This document shows, piece after piece, positions 21,683 to 33,750 of a stretch of 64,000 nt of DNA. Source of the stretch: Symsagittifera roscoffensis (taxonomy: Eukaryota > Xenacoelomorpha > Acoela > Convolutidae); the NCBI RefSeq assembly GCF_963678635.1, contig NC_087066.1, positions 49,719,581 through 49,783,580 on the forward strand, in the 5' to 3' direction. The notes under the pieces are model-generated. The model did no database searches. It saw only the letters and a program-made list of their open reading frames with translations, and was not told where the DNA came from. The translations under genes were made by a program, and so were the position numbers. The first letter of the stretch is position 1. Each line of letters starts with the position of its first letter.

Positions 21683-22133
21683 AGTATTCAAATTTCAAAG
21701 CACATGCTGTCAAAAATGCTGGTATAAATATATTTTAGAACGAACAAATGTTCCATTTTTTGGCTTTGGCGCTTTTTTTAATGAAGGCGTTCTACAATGT
21801 TTTAGGTGTACAAACTTTAGTCACAAAAACAAAGAAAAAGTTTACTCATGCTAAATGGTATTAAGACCATATTCTACTGGCGTTTTCTACGCCATAAGCA
21901 ATTTTTGGAAGAAACAGGCTAAGGATTCAACTATGGGTACCTTTTGGAACATTTTGAGTTTTAGTCTCGTAACAACGGAAAATATTTTGTTAATCGTTTA
22001 AGTAAAGATTGACTCTACAAGATGAATTCGTGAAACGGCCCGTTTTTTTTTCGTTTTCCCACAGAAACCTGTTGATTTTAACAAAACATTAAATTAAACT
22101 AGCGACTTTGTTGTTCGAACAAGGATCTGACTT

Positions 22134-22388
22134 TTGTTTACGCTTCAAACAATATTGCTCACTCAGGGCGCAAAAAATTTTGTTAACTTTTTCCGAACGA
22201 CCAAACTGATTCTCGAATGTCTCCCAAAACAACTTAGAGAGCTTATTTTACCAAATCTTTATGCGCAGCAAAAGTTACAATTATTAAAGTTTGTTTCGGT
22301 CAGGAAAAAGAAGGAACTTTTTTTATACTTGAACACTTTTAATATAAAATCAGGTGTCACAAACAAACGTCAAATGATGTGGAGTGCT
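22134..22388 (+). CDS. Possible exon upstream of Myb/SANT-like exon
   Basis: An 85-codon open stretch with fairly balanced composition (for example CLPKQLRELILPNLYAQQKL) that could splice at GCT/GTACAC in phase 0 to the acceptor at 22616, which also needs phase 0. The donor is only moderate and no domain is recognised. It may equally be chance. From 21683 to 22133 nothing else was seen. Confidence 0.15.
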
Positions 22389-22616
22389 GTACACGTGAAT
22401 AGAGTGGGCGTCTTCAGTGTCAACTGAATCATCCTGTTAAACACTTCCTGCTACTTAAAGTCGAAACAATAAACAAAAACTGCAAACAATTTCAAAATCC
22501 ATGCTAAGTCCCGTTTCTATTTCTTTCTTTCTCTCTTGTTCCGCCCGAAGTGTTTCTTTCATCTGCTGTGTCCACTCAAATTCAAAGTTTCATTTGTTAT
22601 TGTTTCCTCACAACAG

Positions 22617-22814
22617 AATGTTATTCGATCTCCTTGGACTGAGGAGCAACTTCCCCTGGCTATTCAAGGGTCACCTTCACCTTTGAAAGTCCCGGCTGCC
22701 GATTCCTGGAAGTGGATAGGGTGTCTCAAAAGGAATTCAACCACAATTTACAAACAGTTTACAAAACGACGTCTACATTCCAGTTCGCCCGAATTAAGTT
22801 TGAGCTTTATTTAA
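22617..22814 (+). CDS. Possible terminal exon with a Myb/SANT-like signature
   Basis: A strong 3' splice site (a pyrimidine-rich run, TTATTGTTTCCTCACAACAG) precedes a 65-codon open frame ending in TAA. The peptide begins RSPWTEEQLPLAIQG and later reads WKWIGCLKRNSTTIYKQF. In Myb/SANT domains a W-T-x-E-E start, a central Trp and a final recognition helix with a Lys/Arg-Ser/Thr...Tyr/Phe pattern occur at similar spacing. That is the basis for the call. Such domains bind DNA or histone tails and also occur in Harbinger-type transposons. There is no conserved second repeat here and no confirmed upstream exon, so this is a lead only. Confidence 0.25.
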   Translation, partial: NVIRSPWTEEQLPLAIQGSPSPLKVPAADSWKWIGCLKRNSTTIYKQFTKRRLHSSSPELSLSFI

Positions 22815-24588
22815 ATGCTTAATAGACCAAAACCATTGCGTTCCAAGTTGACTCAAAATGAGACTTGTTTCAAAAGGTTAAAATTTCAAATGGTTGCAAG
22901 CGAAATTTGGGGTGTTTGGAAAATCTGATGTAGGTACGCGGCACTTGATTTGTAACTTCACTCTGCAAAACCACAAAACGCTCCAATTCCATTCAGAGTT
23001 TGGGCTTTCAGGTTTCCATTATGAATTTGATGTGACGTAGCTGGGATCAAAAGAAACCAGTCTGGCCGGGTCCCAATTCTTGAAAGAGTTATAGATTGTT
23101 TACAAGTTTGCTTTCAAAACTGTATCATAAACAAGCTAGTAGAACAATTTATTATCCCGTGAGCGCAACTTTTGCATTTAGGCAATAAGAGGAAAAGCCC
23201 CGGTCGACAAAGAAGAATTTTGGGTACATTCGGCAAAAACATGCTGAGTTTGTCTCTGGTTTTAGGGTCTTTCTGAATGAAATAATCAAATAATCACCTG
23301 TCGTTCCGCCCAAATGTGAACAAATACCTCCCAAATAGGTAATCATAGCCTCCAATTTGAATGAAAAAGTAACCTAATCTAATCCGAAGTTCAGGCACAT
23401 TTTTCAAATCACATTTGACGAAATACTACCCATACCAAAAATCATTCACACTAAAACATCACTTGCCATGCCACCGACTATGTTGACTTTTAAGATAGCT
23501 TTCCTCTGAGAACAAAATGTTGCCTCAAAAACCTTTTAAACAAATCTGCTGAGTGTTTTCAACAACTAGAGAATTAAAGATTATTTAGAAAATTTAGACT
23601 ATCGGCCAATTTAGAGTTAGATATCTCGACTAGCCAAAACGCTGAAACCAACGATTAGTCCATTTGGTAATATTACTCCCCCTTGTTCATATTTTCAATT
23701 GACAGTCATATTTCTGACAGCAGGGAAGGAAAATGGTATTAATTCCCTACAAATATGTCTCTCCTACCCTAAACAACAGTGCTGCAGGTCCAGTTGCAAA
23801 ATAGTTTGTTCATACCCGGCAAAGCGCTAGTCTTCAGTTTCGAACAAAACTCAAGGACAACTGACAAAGTGACAGTTTCATAAAAACAGTTGCAATTGAG
23901 GCGGCATCAAACATCTTCACCTGGTATATAATTTTTACATGCGATCCAAAGTTTATCCAACGACAAAAATTACTTGCAATATCAAAAAAAGATGGTCCGA
24001 TCTCCCCTAATTTGAAAGAAAACGGCTTCCTCCGTGTTGTATTTTATGATTTGATCCCACCATACATTTTTATTCATTGAACCACGATACAATTTTACAA
24101 AAAAAAAATAAAAAAGCAAGGATAGTCGGTAGCTGTGCAAGTACCACATAATGTTCTGAACTCGAGTTTTTGATGTCCACTATTAAGTAGAGATATTAAG
24201 GGTTTAGAAATAGTAAAAAATGCAGGTCATTTTGTTAAAGACTGTACAGTGGTAACTACGCCGACAAAGAACAACCAGACAAGGAACGTTTCACCAGCCG
24301 AAAAGGACAACTTTTCAGAGCTGAAAATATGAGCTATATGTACAGTACATCCCAATTAAAAATTTAGTTAAAACTAAGTTGTAGAAGTTAAGTTAGTGGT
24401 CTTCTAGCTCTCTATGGTTTTGACTCTTTCTAGTTACTGAAGCAAAACATAATTCAAGTAATGAAAACTTTTAGGTCTTCTATGTTACCACCAACTCTCT
24501 GAAAACTATTTCATGCTGATTCATTTATCTTTCACCCATAAATATTTTGAACGTTTTTTCCACAAGAGTCACATCTCTTTCATGAATC
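22815..24588. other. No gene seen
   Basis: No recognisable protein, RNA or repeat. Minus-strand frame 23152-23355 has no known motif. Confidence 0.4.
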
Positions 24589-24690
24589 TCCCCACCCCCT
24601 GTAACCTTGTGAAAAAAACACCCCTATAAAGAACTAAATCAATGGCTAAGCACAGCGTGTTGCACTTTCCCCTCCTTTGCAATGAGGGGG
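24589..24690 (-). repeat. Family F partial copy
   Basis: Shares CCCCTATAAAGAA, AATGGCTAAGCA and a CCCCTCCTTTGCAATGAGGGG core with 10022-10200. Confidence 0.5.
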
Positions 24691-24975
24691 TGGGGACGCT
24701 TTGACTCAAACAGTGAATAAATGTTGATGGCATGCAGAAGTTATAAAGAACTAGTTTTCCAGCAGAGAACACAAATTATGACAATGACATTGAGGTCAAC
24801 TACTGCAGTTTGTGTGAGTTTAAGTTGAAACCTCAAATAAAGGTGAAGGTCCCATCCTTACTTTTCTCACATTGAGACTAATCTAGCCTAGAATACTCGA
24901 TAAGAACGTGAACAGAATGTGAAAACTTGACACTGGTTGTTGACTTAGTTCAAACCTTGCATCAAACTCACTGAT

Positions 24976-25450
24976 AAAATTGAAGGGTGCCGGACATCAA
25001 GCCGACGGGACTTCAAGCCGAATCGTAAAATTAGGGACTTCAAGCCGAAAATTTTCTCATTAAGTGATGAAATAGGATTAATTTGAAAACCTTTTTAAAG
25101 AATTTCCTACTTTTATGATCTTTTTTCAGTAATTAATGGCTTTTTCATAAAATTTAAGCCTCGAAATGATGTTTAGGAAAGTTGAAATATAAAACACGGT
25201 TGAAGGCAATTTTCTTGTTTATAATTTATGCATTTCAAAAACCGTCTGAAATTATTAACGAATGCCAATCCTAAGTGATTCATTGTCATGAATAACGCTT
25301 ATTATGGACTAAACTTGCCTAAATTTTTGAAAAGCAACGTTTTACTTATGAAAAAATTGTAATTTGAGGTGCTTGTAAAGTTTAAATTTCGGCCTGAAGT
25401 CCCTTCGGCTTGAAGTCCCGTCGGCTTGTTGTCCTAGACCCAAAATTGAA
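24976..25450. mobile_element. TIR element (MITE) with 9-bp target duplication
   Basis: The element proper is 24985-25441 (457 bp). It is flanked on both sides by the identical 9-mer AAAATTGAA (24976-24984 and 25442-25450). Terminal inverted repeats of 38 bp match at 34 positions; both start GGGT and contain GGACANCAAGCCGACGGG then ACTTCAAGCCGAA. Further in, each end has another GGGACTTCA(A/G)GCCGAAA. So a 16-17-bp motif is iterated three times at each end. The interior is AT-rich and non-coding. A 9-bp duplication with GGG-starting ends fits Mutator-like or Merlin-like families; hAT (8 bp, CA-) fits less well. Confidence 0.92.
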
Positions 25451-28400
25451 ACCCATTTTTGAATGAGAATCTTAATTTCACTTTCCATGACAACCATCTG
25501 TCAGCATAAAGAGTCCAAACGCTTCTTCATGCATTATGAACTAGTTTCAGCAAAGCTTAAGCTAAAAGAGTTTAATACAAAGAGAAACGTTTCTAAGACT
25601 TTTACTAAACACCATGATTATAAAAACGCCTTTCTATTTTTAACTTTTCTATTTTTCACTCAAAATTGATGCTCAATATATGTTTCAGTGTCAGATACTC
25701 CCTTTGTATGTCTTCTCAGAAGCTTAGTAGTTTTTTTCTCTTTTCTATCAACTTTTGTAGTATTTCTAATGAAAAAAGTACATTTTGTTTTTGACCCAAC
25801 TTTTTTTGCCCATTCGCAAGTAATTTTTTTTAATAGGATGCAAAAAAAAATCTGGCAAGTTTCACTGCTCTTAAAATAATTAACACGTTTTCTTCCACGC
25901 ACCCAACAACAATTCAATAGGAAACTCTGTGTGAGATTTTAGGGGCGAAATATAAGGATGCAAAAAGCCGGGAAAAAATAGTTTTGATTGCTTTGAAGGG
26001 ACGTAACTCCAAACCGCATCAATAGAAAGGCTCATTCGTATTGAAGCCCCCTGAGCAAAAGATAGCTCGCCTTACTTTCAAAACTATAAATTTGTGGTGG
26101 GGCCATAACTTTTTTTTGCTAGGCTGGGTGGGATTTATAGTGGGAAAAAGAACCAATAGACATGTTATGTCATTTGAAGTAGTTTTTAACAGGCCTATTT
26201 TAAGTCTGTTTCAAGTCCGTCATAACTCGGCCATGAAAAAATCAGATCAGTCTGAAATTATGACTAATAGACTACGAATAAGTGGGAGCAACACTTGCGC
26301 GACCGTGAAACTTTATGCCGTTTTTATCAAACTACATCTAACAACATAAATAGCGAATTGAATACTAAATCGAGAATTACCTCGAAGAAACCGTTTTTGC
26401 GGAAAATAATTACAAAATTTATACCGCCTTTTCAAAAGTAGCTACAGGTCAAAATCACTGAAAGAATCATCAAGAAAAAGGAATCAGTACGCAAAACATT
26501 GCTTCCCGAAATGCGTATCCCAAGAGTTTCTATCCTTCTCGAACATTATGCTGGTGTAATTGTAAATAAAAAACCTTCAGTTCGCCATTGGTAGACTCCG
26601 CACAGGTGTTTGACACACAAATCCCTCTGATCAGCAATCACGCCATCTCAGCCCGATGTTAAATGCGGTCTTTTTGTCTCAAGACACTGAAATACTGTTT
26701 CCACAATTTAACTCGGTTCATTATTGAGCTTTAAATACTCACTCCACTGAAACTTCTCAATCAGTTTTAGATGATGAAATCATGCTTTAGTTGAAAGACG
26801 GTGACAGGCTTGCTGTTAATCGGATCCAAGATATCTTCCAAATGTATTTAGTAAAAAGAATCACCATCAACAAAGCCGTGTCAATAACAGGTGTGAACAA
26901 GAAATTTCGGTTAATGTGCAAGAAAGACACGAAAACAGTTACTTTTAATAAAATAATTTATTTTTTTCCTACAATTTAAGTAGCTTTGTAGCTTTTATTG
27001 TGCGCTGTTTGAGCAGCTAAACAAAAAGTTTCCGGGAATTTTAACAATGGTTTCAAATCACTGCAGTTATCTTTGTAATTTTATTACACAGAGGCGAAGC
27101 AGAACTTTGCCACACTTGCGACAAAATAAAAATATTGCATCACAAGATTTTGATAGAAAAGAGAAGTCATGTTTTTGAAAATTAAGCTAAGAAATTCAGT
27201 CGAAAAAACTGTATCTACAAAAGTGTCGAATATTTGGCTCAAACGATGTTCAAAACCTTGATGATGAATAAACGAGAGTCAGTTAATGCCAAGAAACTTG
27301 GGTCGACCCTCTCAATAAGCCGAAAACCAAACTGTAGCGAAAAAGTCAAGCATAAAAAAAGTATAATATAAAAAGGTTTAAATCAAAATTATTAAGATCA
27401 AACCCTCCTGAAAAAAAATTAAAATAATTACAAATTCACACGTGACATAAAACAATATCAATTACCTCAGACGATAAAACATATGCAGATCCCAATTAAC
27501 CACAAAAAATTGATAAAATTTTTTAAAAATTCAGTTGAACCTTCAATTATAGTTTAAAACTAGGGCCGTAGCTGAAAATATCTGATTGATATTTTTTAAG
27601 AATAGATTTTACTGATGCGGGAAGAAACGCCTGATTTTCAAAGCCCAAAATCTGAGTTGTTTTTGTAATGAAATAAATTTTTAGCCGCTAGTGTTACCGC
27701 TAGTTTTTAGCCGCATTACAAATGGATTCAAAAAGAAACTAGGCAGCGTAGTGCACTTTTACCGCAAGCTAATAATTTTATTGATGTCGCGACTGCAAAG
27801 CCACTTGCACCGAAAAGATTACCATGACCTGTCTTATCGATTGAACTCTAAATGACAATTTTGTTAGGATAGTTTTCGAGAAGTGAAAATTTTTTTGCAA
27901 AAATTTGGAAAACGGCAAAAACTTGAGAAGTTGGACAAAAGATATTTTCTTACTCAAACTTAAGAGTCGACTCCTTTTGCGGGAAAAGTTTTCTTAGCCG
28001 CTTTATTCGGTTTATTCCATAATCGCAAATTTGAAAGGGTAGTTCATATGAAGTCAAAAAGATTCCAAAAAACGATCACAAAAGTATTTAAATGACTTTT
28101 CTGAGTGTTTTAGTTTTTATCTATAAGAACTAGGGCGTACCAGCTTATACAGCGAAGAAGCCCATAGTCTGTTTATCGATCGAACCGTTATTCTGAGAAT
28201 TGGCATCATAGTTTTCGAAAGTCTTTTCCGAAAGCTATAAAAATTTTCTGAAATAGTTTAAAGGGGATCCACTTATGTAAGGAAGCTTCACACATCCCAT
28301 TTTTTGATTGAAACCAACATTTGAGACTTAAAAACTGTAAAAATGAAAAGTTTGACCTTTACGAGGGCCACAAAACTTTAAGTAAAAACGTTTGGGCGTA

Positions 28401-29412
28401 ACCACATAGGCACAGAAGTCTTCCCAGCCAGTTTTTTCAAATAATCTTAAAATTTGTGATTTGGGAGAGTTGTATTTGAGAAGAGGAACAGTTCTCAAAA
28501 AAACAATTGGACCAAAAATTCCTCCCAAACACTTTTTCGAAGGCTGTTGATGTATCGGAACCATTTTTTTGGAAGGAGTTTAAGTATTTTTAGGAAAAAC
28601 TATAAGTTTTGAGAAAAACGAAAAAAAAATTTCAAAAAGTTTCATAACATCCGTTTCAAAAAAACTCCATGCATTTTCATGATAATTGTTTTTATCAGCC
28701 CCAAACTGTCCAAATCAAAATAAAAAAACTTTGGAAATAAACTTCTTGAAAAGAGTACCAGATGGAATTTTTTTCGTTCGAACAAGAACGGAAAATCAGC
28801 CGACAGAAATTAAGACGAAGCCAACAAATCCAAAAAAAGTCAACCTTTTTTTTTAAATGAGAAAATTGAACTAAAATAAATACTATCTGAAATAAAATAA
28901 GAAGTAGTTGTATTTGAATTTTCAAGAGACTGAGCAGTTCAGCAGATATGTGTAACAAAAGTTGTTTACGGAAAACAAAAGTCTGGTTTCTGATTACAAG
29001 TCACTTGCCCTCGCAAGTGAAAAAACGAGAACATTTTTTTTTCAAAAACTAGTCCGAACTACAATTTTTTTTTTCGGAAAACTACAAAAATCTAAATATT
29101 TGAGCCAATTTTTTCTGGATTAGATTTGACAAATTTTAGTACCGAAAAAGCGCTAAACTGAGCGTCAAATTAAGCTTTCCAAGTCTAATAACTAAGTATT
29201 TCATAGCTTAATAGAGGTTTATGCGTTATTCTCTAGCTTTGAAAACCCCAAACTGGACTAAAAAGAAAAATTTACGAACCATTTGTAAATTGTAAAATCT
29301 AGAGTGACTCACGACTGCAAGGGCTTCAATATGATACTTCACTCGATTCATTCGGATGATTATTTATCATCTGAAGAGGCGTGAGAAAACTTCAAAAACT
29401 AACTTTAAACTG
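25451..29412. other. No gene seen
   Basis: About 4 kb of AT-rich DNA. Frames at 26041-26349 (+) and 26791-26979 (+) are open but show no known motif. At 27088 there is a SINE-tail-like CACAGAGGCGAAGC block, and 28990-29020 carries CAAGTCACTTGCCCTCGCAAGTG, also found in SINE copies near 49440. 29290-29400 resembles 34395-34490. Confidence 0.4.
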
Positions 29413-29940
29413 AACAATACTGCTCGTATCAGCGCGAAGCCTTAAATGTTCCGACTGCCTTTTATGTTCTATGGAGCAGTTATAACATGAAAAATTTGAA
29501 TGTAATAAAATAAAATTTAAAAACTTTTATTAAAACTTTCAGATTTTTTGGTAAAAACATCGCCCCACACGACATTTTAAATACAGATAGATTTTGCTCC
29601 TATTGACAAATCAATTATGGCATATAAGTTTCCTTCAACCAATTTGGAACGACTTCTAAGACGGATTAAATCTCCACTTACGTTTTAATAGTGCGAAATA
29701 TATCGCGCGTTAATTGTTCCAAATAGGCCAAAATGGCAATCTTTAAACCCCCATAACTTTACGAAAAATGATCACAGGTGAAATATCTTTTCAAATTTAA
29801 GCTCAAGACAACAATAACTTTCGAATGATATAAAAAAACTCCGTCAAAAATGGCTAGTTAAAAAGTCGAAATTTGTCTCTAAAAAACCCACCCGGAGCAC
29901 AAATATTCCGTTACTTCCGTTACGAGAGTCGGAATAATTA
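29413..29940 (+). repeat. Family A repeat, full-length copy
   Basis: 528 bp, nearly the same length as 20501-21029 and collinear with it. Begins AACAATACTGCTCGTATCAG; the hairpin is partly decayed (CAGCGCGAAGCCTTA). Ends GAGAGTCGGAATAATTA. Confidence 0.8.
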
Positions 29941-32900
29941 TACAAATATGATATTTATGAGCCTATTATAAGCCTGCCTGCTCGTTATATCAGCTCAAAT
30001 TTAGACAAAAGTTTAACTTTTCAAACCCATTTTTTTCGACAAAAAAACTCAAATAGACAACTAGAAAAAACGGAATCACAAGGTTGGTTGTTTAAAAAAT
30101 ACGATACAGAAATGACCCAAACGGATTTTATGAATCAAATCAATCGCCGCGAAAACAAATTGTGAACACTAGAAAAGAAAAAACTTTTTTGACCTAGGCA
30201 AAGCTGCTTTTAGCAAAACGCAAGCAGATTATCGCAAGCAAAAAAAAATTACTAACTCGAATTTTAAACTAAACACATTCAGCTAAAAAAAAATTTGGAC
30301 CGCAGCTTGAGGCTTCTTAGGCAAGAATTCTACTAGCACTTAAATACGCGAAAATAGCTACATGTAATGTTGATTAGATAACGCACAAATCTGTGAAATG
30401 AAACGAGCGACGCATATAGGAACAAAAAGCGGATTCTTATCAACCAAGAATTGATATGATTGTAGAAACCAAGTAATTAACTTAGATTATCATTACATTC
30501 ATCAAAATATGCAGCACGCGTCTATCTTTTGACGGCCATCCTGTTCACAAAAAAATCTATCAAAAAAACACATGCAACTGTTTGATACTCTCGCCATAGA
30601 GACGAATTGAAATCTATCGGGGAAACTTATCTTTTGATTGTTCAAATTAATTTTTTAGTTGGACCTTCCTCTGAACATAACTTGTTTCCAATGAATTGTG
30701 CGGCCAGTACTACAATAGAGACAGTGGACACTTAACACAAGGAATCAATGCCCGATTTTGTCTTCCCAGTCACGTGTTCGTCAAAAAGACATCCCGCGTA
30801 GGCTGATGAAATATATCGCGTTTCTTTTTGGAAAAGACTCTTAGTTGAATTTTCTGAAGCCGAACAATTTTCAAAAAATACTTGATATTCGGCCATCCTG
30901 TAATTACATGACTAATATTAGATTTTGTTTCACATCTGGTTTCAAAACTGATTGCGCAGAAAACGATATCAATTGCTTCTCAAATCCCCTATCAAAATTG
31001 TTCTCAGCTGTCTTTAAATTTTCTATTATCAATTGGGTTACAATAAGTGCTAATGAAGAATTTGCAAGATTGCTTAAGGCGAGTAGTCATTGACGACAAT
31101 TCGCATACATTTTTTTTGAAACACACCTTTAAGATAAGCCTAACCCAAATTGAGAGAAACTGGATCAATCTAATTAACCGAACGATAGAAAAATTTAACT
31201 ATTGAACTTACAGTGCAGAGACATGGAATTTGTAACTTTTTACTTTCAACGAGCAAGTGAACGCATTTTTTATTCATCTTTTTAGCGTTTTCTCCACAAC
31301 TAGCAAAGATACAAGAAAAATTTTTTTTACACATTAAATGAAACTATTTGGAAGGTGCTAACTCAGTCAGATATTCAAAATCTTGTTTTGAAGGCGTAAA
31401 ATAGCCAGTTAATCACAACTAGTTTCATAGGTGTTCTTGCCCTGGAAACGAACACAAGGAATTCGAAATTATGGGCTAATCTTGGATCTTTGGTAGGTTG
31501 ATGAGCTTCACTTACTCATATGGCGCGTATGTTTAGGACAAAGAAAGAGTTCCATGGTCCGGCTCTGAAATAAGGTTCAACTTTAAAGAGTATTTTCGTG
31601 CCGATGATCGAAGTAAGCCAACAAAGAACCCTTCTTGCAAATGTCCACAAAAATTAAAATCTCCGATCCATGCAAATTTCGTTATAAGGTCTCTAACTTT
31701 TGTCCAACACTCTGGTTTAAGCGCCCAACACCTTTTTACTATCTGTATCGTCAAAACCGATAGGACCAATTTTCGACACTGGACGAAGTAACTCATCAAT
31801 TCCTCTGTCCGTGATTTTTCCCGATATGGAGAGTAAGTGAAGATTATCAGTTTCCCAAAGAACCCATAAATTTAAATTCCTTGTGGACTTTTAAAGAATA
31901 TTTCCAGAGCTAGAACACCTTTCAAACTAGTTATGATTACTGGCTACTTTACACCTTCAAAACACAATTTCTCAATAATTGATTTGGTTACGACCTTCCA
32001 AATGGTTTAATCTAGCATGTGTCAGCATTTCAATCCAGTATATTTAATAGTAGCAGAGAAAACGGTAAAAACTTGAAGAAAAATTCCATTCACTTGCGCC
32101 ATCGAAGTTTAAAAAAGTTGCAACTTCAGTCTCCCGTGAATGTAGAATTTGCAATGTTAGCTTTCAAAAACTGAATTGAACGAAAAAACTTTTCACGTTT
32201 TTGCAGTTTTCTTTGCAGAAGGAGATTTAAGGCTGAAAATTTGACAAATGATGGAAAAATTTTGCATAAGCGTAGAGCCGAATGAACAACCGTTCACAAT
32301 GTTTTCAGGGTGTTGTTTGGTTTTTTAGTTGCAGAACGTTAAAGAGATGTTTGTTCTCAGAGCCATATCCCTAGTAAACACCAGAACCCTTCTAAGACTT
32401 CGAACTCCAACGCTTTCGTTGGAAAGCTGAAGATCTAAGCTACACCCTCAGTCAAACTTGGGCATAATAATAACGAAAATTGTTGAGTTTTCAGTCAACT
32501 TCTTTTTAAGAGCTCAGCAAATTCTTTTTTCAATGAAAAGAAACCTATATGAGTGCCTAAATTAGATCGTTAACTTCCCAACTAACACTTTTGAGTCCAA
32601 AGTTTCAAACTGCTTCTGAAGTTTACGTAGATTTTTGGCACTGAGTCCATTTCTTTATCTTCCTCTAATTAAATGGTGCAACGACAACTTGAAAATTTTT
32701 TCTACAATTTTTTTCCCGGCTTTAGTCCCATCAGCAGTTTCATCCATCATATACCAGAGGAGAATTGTTAACAATACGGCGTTGGTGAGTAGCGAATGCT
32801 TGTACCGCTTCGCTCACATTTGACGATGCATCAGTTTGACCATCGAAGCTCACGCTTACCATACAATAAAAGTGCTTGTTACGAATTGTCGCCTTCAAAA

Positions 32901-33687
32901 ATTAAGACAAACTTCCTTGTAAAAAATTTCGTTTCAAGTTGCTTTGAAGGTTGTTTGCGTTTCAAAGGTTGTCATTTCAACCGCCACTTCGACCAAAATA
33001 TTTTCGTTTAGATGAAAAGTGAATAGGCAAAAAACTGAATTTGAATCAGTATAAATCATATGTATCATGCAGGTTCCATAATTTCAAAATGATTATTAAC
33101 TCAGTCAGAAGACAGCAATAATATGCAAGTATATAATATAGCGATTTGTCTAATTTCTAACTTAACATTGCCAAATATACAGTTATTCAATATTTAAAAA
33201 ACAAATCATCAGTTAATACATGGCTCCGATTTGATAAATATGAAAGCTGAGGTTTATGCTCAGATTAATAAACAAAGTACAACTATAAGGGCATATACTT
33301 TCAGACTTGGAATAGAAGAAAAACTTATTCGGTACCATCAGAAAACATGTAAAGGTAATCAACAGTTCCTATCTCAGCAGTCACGTCGTATTGCCAATGT
33401 AGGCAGAAAACTTTCAATCATTGCCGCAGTTTTTTTACCAAGGGTACTCAATAGCCAAGGGCAGACAAAAAAAATTTGGCTAGAAATATTACAAACTATT
33501 TCAGTGAGCGAAGCACGCAAAAAAAATAAAACTTCGAAATGAACAAAATTATTTTCACGTGGAAAAGTTCTTAGTAATTAAAAATATTGTCTGCCCAACG
33601 ATCCAGTAACTCACTTCACGCTATTAAATAGGATGCGGCCTATGTCATACCATTTCACTCGTCTCTAGAATTGCGAATTTCTTCTAA
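29941..33687. other. No gene seen; 3' side of the V-ATPase gene
   Basis: No protein family recognised on either strand. The 3' UTR of the V-ATPase gene must begin at 33687 and run left; no convincing AATAAA-type signal was found on the minus strand close to the stop. The + frame 33231-33542 (103 codons) has no known motif. Confidence 0.45.
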
Positions 33688-33750
33688 TTACTCGTCGACT
33701 AGTTGAGCGAATCTATCGTCTATTCGCTTCTGTACTCCTCCAAACTCCAC
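33688..33750 (-). CDS. ATP6V1A: V-ATPase A, coding exon 8 (C-terminus)
   Basis: Acceptor TTCACAG precedes 20 codons and a TAA stop. The peptide ([20 protein letters not shown]) keeps the spacing of the family's last helix, Y/F-x2-L...AFR-x-L-x-D. This match is the main reason to prefer the GC donor in exon 7, because the competing GT gives another frame. Confidence 0.8.
   Translation of the reverse strand: MEFGGVQKRIDDRFAQLVDE

Noticed and set aside
26041-26349. 102-codon + strand frame
   Set aside because: No domain recognised; no supporting signals.
33231-33542. 103-codon + strand frame near the V-ATPase 3' end
   Set aside because: No recognisable domain, no splice or start context; likely chance frame or antisense to the 3' UTR.
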